From positions 1 to 11,359 of the forward strand of contig JAPKDT010000048.1 in NCBI GenBank assembly GCA_028822475.1: 11,359 bases of DNA. The letters are read 5' to 3'. Source of the DNA: SAR324 cluster bacterium. Lineage in GTDB: Bacteria; SAR324; NAC60-12. Both the position numbers and the translations under genes were made by a program. The notes beneath the pieces are model-generated. The model was not told the origin of the DNA. It did no database searches and worked only from the letters and a program-made list of their open reading frames with translations. Of the stretch, positions 7,461 to 11,359 are shown piece after piece. The stretch's first letter is position 1. The number at the start of each line of letters is the position of its first letter.

Positions 7461-7469
7461 TTCTTTTTT
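7450..7469 (+). terminator. A/T-only hairpin at the ASKHA stop codon, doubtful terminator
   Basis: AAAAAAGA (7450-7457) pairs with TCTTTTTT (7462-7469) round TGAT, so the TGA stop (7458-7460) lies in the loop. A T-rich stretch follows. The stem has one G-C pair and is weak. It may lower read-through into mttB or simply reflect the lysine-rich tail codons. Confidence 0.2.
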
Positions 7470-7595
7470 GCTTTTCACAATTGACGGGCCTACTCGAATC
7501 AAGGTCTTCGCTTAGTCCGGAATGACTAGAACAATTAAGATATTTTCCTTTTCCATTTTATTTACATGACTAATGACTCACTAGCTATAAAAAAC

Positions 7596-7603
7596 TAAGG
7601 AGA
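7596..7603 (+). promoter_or_regulatory. Strong ribosome binding site of the MttB-family gene
   Basis: TAAGGAGA ends five bases before the ATG at 7609 and fixes this start. It contrasts with the weak sites of the two genes before it, so the methyltransferase is probably made in larger amount than its activator. Confidence 0.7.
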
Positions 7604-7608
7604 AAAAA

Positions 7609-9174
7609 ATGGCAAACAATTCAGGACAACGCATGGGGGGCAGAAATGCCCGGAAAGCTAAAAGGGCGGCCGCTCTGCCGGAAAACATGAAACCTGTCCG
7701 GCCCGGACAGGAAGGGGGACTTTTTAAGCCCTTGAAAGCAGAGGATCTGCCTAAGATCAACGAAGCAGTTCTGGAAGTTCTGGAAACAATTGGCATGGAC
7801 AAAGCTATTCCTTCCTGCATTGAAGCGTGTACCAAACAAGGCTGCACCGTATCCGCAGATGGACGTCTGCTAATTCCACGCTCAGTTGTCAAAGAAAGTT
7901 TAGCAAAAGCAGGTCGTGACATAACGCTTTACGGAGCGTCTCCGGAACACGATCTGCAGTTAAGCGGCAAAAACGTTCATTTCGGTACTGCTGGAGCAGC
8001 AGTTCACATGCTTGATCCTATTAACCGTAAGTACCGTGAATCAACCACCGCAGATCTTTTTGACATTGCGCGTATTTGTGATAGTTTAGAACATATCCAT
8101 TTTTTTCAAAGATCAATTGTCTGCAGAGACTTAGAAGATGTCCGTGAAATGGATTTTAACACTTGTTACGCTTCTATTTCAGGCACAAAAAAACATGTAG
8201 GTACTAGTTTTTCATTTCCAGAAAATGTGAATGAGGCTTTGCAGATGCTACATCTGATTGCAGGTAGCGAAAAAGCATGGCGTGAGAGGCCGTTTGTGAG
8301 CATGTCAGTTTGTCATGTAGTTCCGCCTTTGAAATTTGCAGAAGACGCCAGCGCATGTCTGGAAGCAGGAGTAAGAGGTGGAATGCCTATCTTACTGCTT
8401 TCAGCAGGACAGGCTGGAGCGACTTCACCGGCTACACTGGCTCGTTGTGTTGTACAGGCCGTGGCAGAAGTTTTAGCGGGATTGGTCTATGTAAACGCAA
8501 TAAAGGAAGGTGCACCTGCGATTTTTGGCGCGTGGCCATTCGTTTCAGATTTACGCACAGGAGCCATGAGTGGAGGCAGCGGAGAACAAGCCGTTCTAAT
8601 GGCAGCCTGTGGACAAATGGCACGGTTCTACGATTTGCCTTCAGGAATTGCCGCAGGCATGACAGATTCAAAAATTCCAGATGCGCAATCAGGATATGAA
8701 AAGGGATATACTGTTTCATTAGCAGGACATTCCGGAGCAAACCTGATTTATGAGTCTGCAGGAATGCATGCCAGTCTGTTGGGTTGCTGCTTGGAAAGTT
8801 ATGTTATTGATAACGATATGCTAGGCGCGATTAACCGTACAGTCAGAGGAATAGAAGTCAACGCAGAAACTCTGGGACTTGGACCTATACGTGATGTTTG
8901 TCTGGACGGTCCCGGACACTATTTAGGTCATGAGCAAACCTTGAGTAGAATGCAATCGGATTATCTTTATCCTCTAGTTGGTGACCGTGAAAATATCAAT
9001 AACTGGATTGAACAAGGTTCAACAGATGTCATTCAACGTGCTCACATAAAAGTTAAAGAAATACTGAAAAACAATTTCCCAAAGAACTGGAGCGAAGAAA
9101 CCGATCAGAAAATCAGGAAACTATTTCCTGTACGGATACCTAGAAACAGAATGCTGCCAAGTGACATTTCATGA
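7609..9174 (+). CDS. MttB-superfamily corrinoid methyltransferase, non-pyrrolysine (MtgB-like)
   Basis: Soluble 521-aa enzyme of the trimethylamine methyltransferase family. Members take a methyl group from a quaternary or tertiary amine and pass it to a Co(I) corrinoid protein. Archaeal MttB has an in-frame amber codon read as pyrrolysine; here the frame runs to a TGA with no internal TAG, as in the glycine-betaine enzyme MtgB and its relatives for proline betaine, carnitine and butyrobetaine. Recognisable stretches are VLETIG (57-62), HFGTAGAAVH (124-133), SGGSGEQA (321-328), the GMTDSKIPDAQ block (350-360) and GHEQTL (440-445). The first 22 residues are glycine-, arginine- and lysine-rich and probably flexible. 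The betaine importer upstream and the dimethylglycine-type oxidase downstream favour glycine betaine as substrate, giving dimethylglycine; that is inference. Its stop overlaps the next start in an ATGA. Confidence 0.9.
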   Translation: MANNSGQRMGGRNARKAKRAAALPENMKPVRPGQEGGLFKPLKAEDLPKINEAVLEVLETIGMDKAIPSCIEACTKQGCTVSADGRLLIPRSVVKESLAKAGRDITLYGASPEHDLQLSGKNVHFGTAGAAVHMLDPINRKYRESTTADLFDIARICDSLEHIHFFQRSIVCRDLEDVREMDFNTCYASISGTKKHVGTSFSFPENVNEALQMLHLIAGSEKAWRERPFVSMSVCHVVPPLKFAEDASACLEAGVRGGMPILLLSAGQAGATSPATLARCVVQAVAEVLAGLVYVNAIKEGAPAIFGAWPFVSDLRTGAMSGGSGEQAVLMAACGQMARFYDLPSGIAAGMTDSKIPDAQSGYEKGYTVSLAGHSGANLIYESAGMHASLLGCCLESYVIDNDMLGAINRTVRGIEVNAETLGLGPIRDVCLDGPGHYLGHEQTLSRMQSDYLYPLVGDRENINNWIEQGSTDVIQRAHIKVKEILKNNFPKNWSEETDQKIRKLFPVRIPRNRMLPSDIS

Positions 9175-11359
9175 AAACACATGCAAGAGTCGTCATTATC
9201 GGAGGTGGAGCAATGGGCGTAGGTCTGTTGTATCACTTGACTAAAGAAGGCTGGAACGATGTGGTACTAGTTGAAAAAGGTGAGTTGACTTCCGGATCAA
9301 CCTGGCACGCCGCAGGTTTGATTCCGCATTTCATCGGTTCATTGAGCATGGCCAAAATTCATTACTACGGCTCGGAACTTTACAAAATACTGGAAGAAGA
9401 AACAGGGCAGTCCACAGGTTGGCACGGCTGCGGTGCGGTACGTTTGGCGGTCAATCAAGATCAAGTCGATTGGTTTCATTATGTGAAAGGTGTTCTCGAT
9501 AAAATCGGTGCGGAATGTCATTTGTTGGGACCTGATGAAATCAGGGAGGTACACCCGCTCTTGAACACAGACGGAGTTTTGATGGGAGCCTACACCCCCG
9601 GAGACGGACACACTGATCCCAGCGGTGTTACTCATGCCATGGCTATCGGCGCCAAAAATCGTGGTGCGGATATTGTTCGCAATAACAGGGTTACTGACAT
9701 CAACGCTTTGCCTTCAGGAGAATGGGAACTAGTTACGGAACAAGGTAATATTGTTTGCGAACATCTGGTCAATGCTGCCGGTTCATTTTGTTCTCAAGTC
9801 TCAGAAATGGTCGGTCTCAAATTACCGATGGTCAACATGGTTCATCAATATTTGGTTACGGATAGTATTCCTGAAGTCGCTGCGCTAAAAAAGGAACTTC
9901 CTGTTGTACGTGATCCTCGTGCATCCTGTTATTACAGGCAGGAGCAAAGCGGTTTGATTATTGGACCTTACGAAATGCAGGCCGAAGCGTGGGGACTTGA
10001 TGGTATCGACTGGGGTTTTGATAATGCGCTTTTGCCTCCTGATCTGGAACGGCTCGAACCGCATTTGGAGTTAGCCGCAAAAAGTCTTCCGGTTTTCGAA
10101 ACTGCCGGAATTAAAAAAGTCGTTAGCGGCCCAATCACGCATACTCCAGATGGAAATTTTCTGCTTGGGCCTGCTCCTGGATTACGCAATCACTGGATGT
10201 GTTGTGCAGCCAGTATCGGAATCACGCAGGGACCTGGATGTGGAAAATACTTAGCGCAATGGATGGTACATGGTCAAACCGAAATCAACGTGCGTGAAAT
10301 GGATCCGCGGCGTTACGGAGATTGGGCAAACGGGAAATATACTCTCGACAAATCAATTGACGAATATGAGCACATGTACGCCACTCATTATCCTGGTGAA
10401 TTCAGGGAGGCGGGGCGTCCGGTACAAACGACACCAATTTATGAAAAACTAAAAAAGCAAGGGGCTGTTTTTGCTGAAACCTTTGGCTGGGAACGTGCCA
10501 AATGGTTTGACACAAAAGCTGAAGGCGAGCAATACAGTTTTCGGCGCAACAACTCATTTGAAGTCGTAGCTGAAGAGTGTAGGGCCGTGCGTGAAAGAGT
10601 TGGTTTGCTCGACATGTCATGTTTTGCTAAATATGAAATTTCTGGAGAAGATGCTGAAACTTTTCTGAACCGGATTTGCGCAAATCGTCTTCCAATACGT
10701 GACGCCAAAAGCTCCGGAGGAGGCGGAATAACCTTGGTTCACATGCTAACAGAGCTAGGCGGTATTGAGTGTGAATCTACAATTACTAGATTAGAGAAAA
10801 ACCTATTTTACGTACTATCCGCTGCAGTCGCAGAACTACATGATTATGACTGGCTCGATCAACATCTTCTTCCTAACGAAAAGGTCAGTATCAGGAACGT
10901 CACCAATGACTACGGAGTCTTAGTGCTTTCCGGCCCGAACTCACGTGACGTTCTGACCAAATTGACTGACGCAAATTTAAGGAACGAAGAATTCCGTTGG
11001 ATGCGGGCGAAAAACATTGAAATTTCCGGAATTCCTGTAAGAGCCTTGCGGGTTTCCTATGTGGGCGAACTAGGCTGGGAACTGCACCATCCTATAGAAA
11101 AGATGGGAACGCTTTACGATGCATTGATTGAATCCGGAACTGAATATGGAATTGCCAATTTCGGAACCTATGCGATGAATTCACTCCGTATGGAAAAAGC
11201 CTACAAAGGCTGGGGCAGTGAGCTGACCACCGAAATTACACCCATGGAAGCAGGCTTGGAGCGCTTCGTCGATTTCAGTAAATGCTTCCTCGGTCGCGAA
11301 GCCACACTTTCCCGAAAATTAATGGGCGTCACACTAAAGCTGGTTTATGTTTCAGTTGA
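9171..11359 (+). CDS. Dimethylglycine/sarcosine dehydrogenase-type flavoprotein, C-terminus cut by window end
   Basis: FAD enzyme that would oxidise an N-methyl group of dimethylglycine (or sarcosine) and hand the carbon to THF as methylene-THF. The frame is open to the window edge: 729 full codons with no stop, against roughly 800-850 aa for the family, so around 80-100 residues are missing. The final TGA of the window is out of frame. Domains: N-terminal DAO-type FAD fold (1 to about 370) with GGGAMG (11-16) and acidic E35 ending strand two; STWHAAG (43-49), where H46 matches the histidine that binds FAD covalently in mammalian DMGDH; a short linking FAO_M-like domain (about 373-430); and a GcvT-like folate domain (from about 435) with THML-like VHML (523-526), GGIEC (530-534), GELGWE (632-637) and RMEKAYKGWG (673-682). 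It starts in an ATGA overlap with the methyltransferase gene, so the two are translationally coupled. DMG versus sarcosine specificity cannot be settled by reading. Confidence 0.88.
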   Translation, partial: MKTHARVVIIGGGAMGVGLLYHLTKEGWNDVVLVEKGELTSGSTWHAAGLIPHFIGSLSMAKIHYYGSELYKILEEETGQSTGWHGCGAVRLAVNQDQVDWFHYVKGVLDKIGAECHLLGPDEIREVHPLLNTDGVLMGAYTPGDGHTDPSGVTHAMAIGAKNRGADIVRNNRVTDINALPSGEWELVTEQGNIVCEHLVNAAGSFCSQVSEMVGLKLPMVNMVHQYLVTDSIPEVAALKKELPVVRDPRASCYYRQEQSGLIIGPYEMQAEAWGLDGIDWGFDNALLPPDLERLEPHLELAAKSLPVFETAGIKKVVSGPITHTPDGNFLLGPAPGLRNHWMCCAASIGITQGPGCGKYLAQWMVHGQTEINVREMDPRRYGDWANGKYTLDKSIDEYEHMYATHYPGEFREAGRPVQTTPIYEKLKKQGAVFAETFGWERAKWFDTKAEGEQYSFRRNNSFEVVAEECRAVRERVGLLDMSCFAKYEISGEDAETFLNRICANRLPIRDAKSSGGGGITLVHMLTELGGIECESTITRLEKNLFYVLSAAVAELHDYDWLDQHLLPNEKVSIRNVTNDYGVLVLSGPNSRDVLTKLTDANLRNEEFRWMRAKNIEISGIPVRALRVSYVGELGWELHHPIEKMGTLYDALIESGTEYGIANFGTYAMNSLRMEKAYKGWGSELTTEITPMEAGLERFVDFSKCFLGREATLSRKLMGVTLKLVYVSV

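Noticed and set aside
7561..7591. Promoter TTTACA-N19-TATAAA ahead of the methyltransferase gene
   Set aside because: Hexamers are good but the spacer is long, and transcription would start around 7598, inside the Shine-Dalgarno sequence, leaving a leader too short for it to work.
8310..8699. 129-codon + strand frame inside the methyltransferase gene
   Set aside because: Arg/Ser-rich out-of-frame reading within a fully conserved gene; no support as a nested gene.
7609..9174. Pyrrolysine-dependent true trimethylamine methyltransferase
   Set aside because: No in-frame TAG exists in the gene; it reads through as a normal 521-codon frame, so it belongs with the non-pyrrolysine members.
11357..11359. 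TGA at the very end of the window read as the stop of the flavoprotein gene
   Set aside because: From the ATG at 9171 the codons fall on 11355-11357 (GTT) and 11358 onward, so this TGA is out of frame; the gene continues beyond the window.

Overview
The window reads as one face of a glycine-betaine (quaternary amine) catabolism locus from a proteobacterium of low to moderate GC. All seven recognised genes lie on the + strand. The protein families resemble those of marine Alphaproteobacteria and SAR324-like lineages, but nothing here fixes the taxon (no rRNA, tRNA or housekeeping marker). The last gene runs off the right edge, and the first 559 bases hold no recognisable gene.

Layout. Bases 1-559 are an AT-rich leader region with a good sigma70-type promoter (252-280), a weak terminator-like hairpin just after it and a strong ribosome binding site for the first gene. 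Bases 560-3624 encode a ProU/OpuA-type ABC importer: periplasmic binding protein (ProX-like), permease (ProW-like) and ATPase (ProV-like). A hairpin separates proX from proW, and proW overlaps proV. Bases 3625-4446 are an 822-base AT-rich gap without a convincing gene, containing a perfect 13-bp inverted repeat. Bases 4447-11359 encode a second block: a divergent methylenetetrahydrofolate reductase-like protein, a 2Fe-2S/ASKHA (RACo-type) corrinoid-activating protein, a non-pyrrolysine MttB-superfamily methyltransferase, and a dimethylglycine/sarcosine dehydrogenase-type flavoprotein missing its C-terminus at the window edge.

How the genes fit together (inference from families and order). The importer brings in glycine betaine or a similar betaine. 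The MttB-family enzyme moves one methyl group to a Co(I) corrinoid protein, leaving dimethylglycine. The ASKHA protein rescues corrinoid that has oxidised to Co(II). After transfer to tetrahydrofolate, the MetF-like protein would oxidise methyl-THF to methylene-THF. The flavoprotein then oxidises dimethylglycine towards sarcosine, its GcvT-like half also delivering methylene-THF. Both one-carbon streams would therefore meet at methylene-THF. The corrinoid protein itself and the corrinoid:THF methyltransferase are not in the window.

The importer block is visibly more AT-rich than the demethylation block, and the hexamer TCCGGA occurs 12 times in 5424-11359 but not once in the importer genes, so the two blocks may have different histories.
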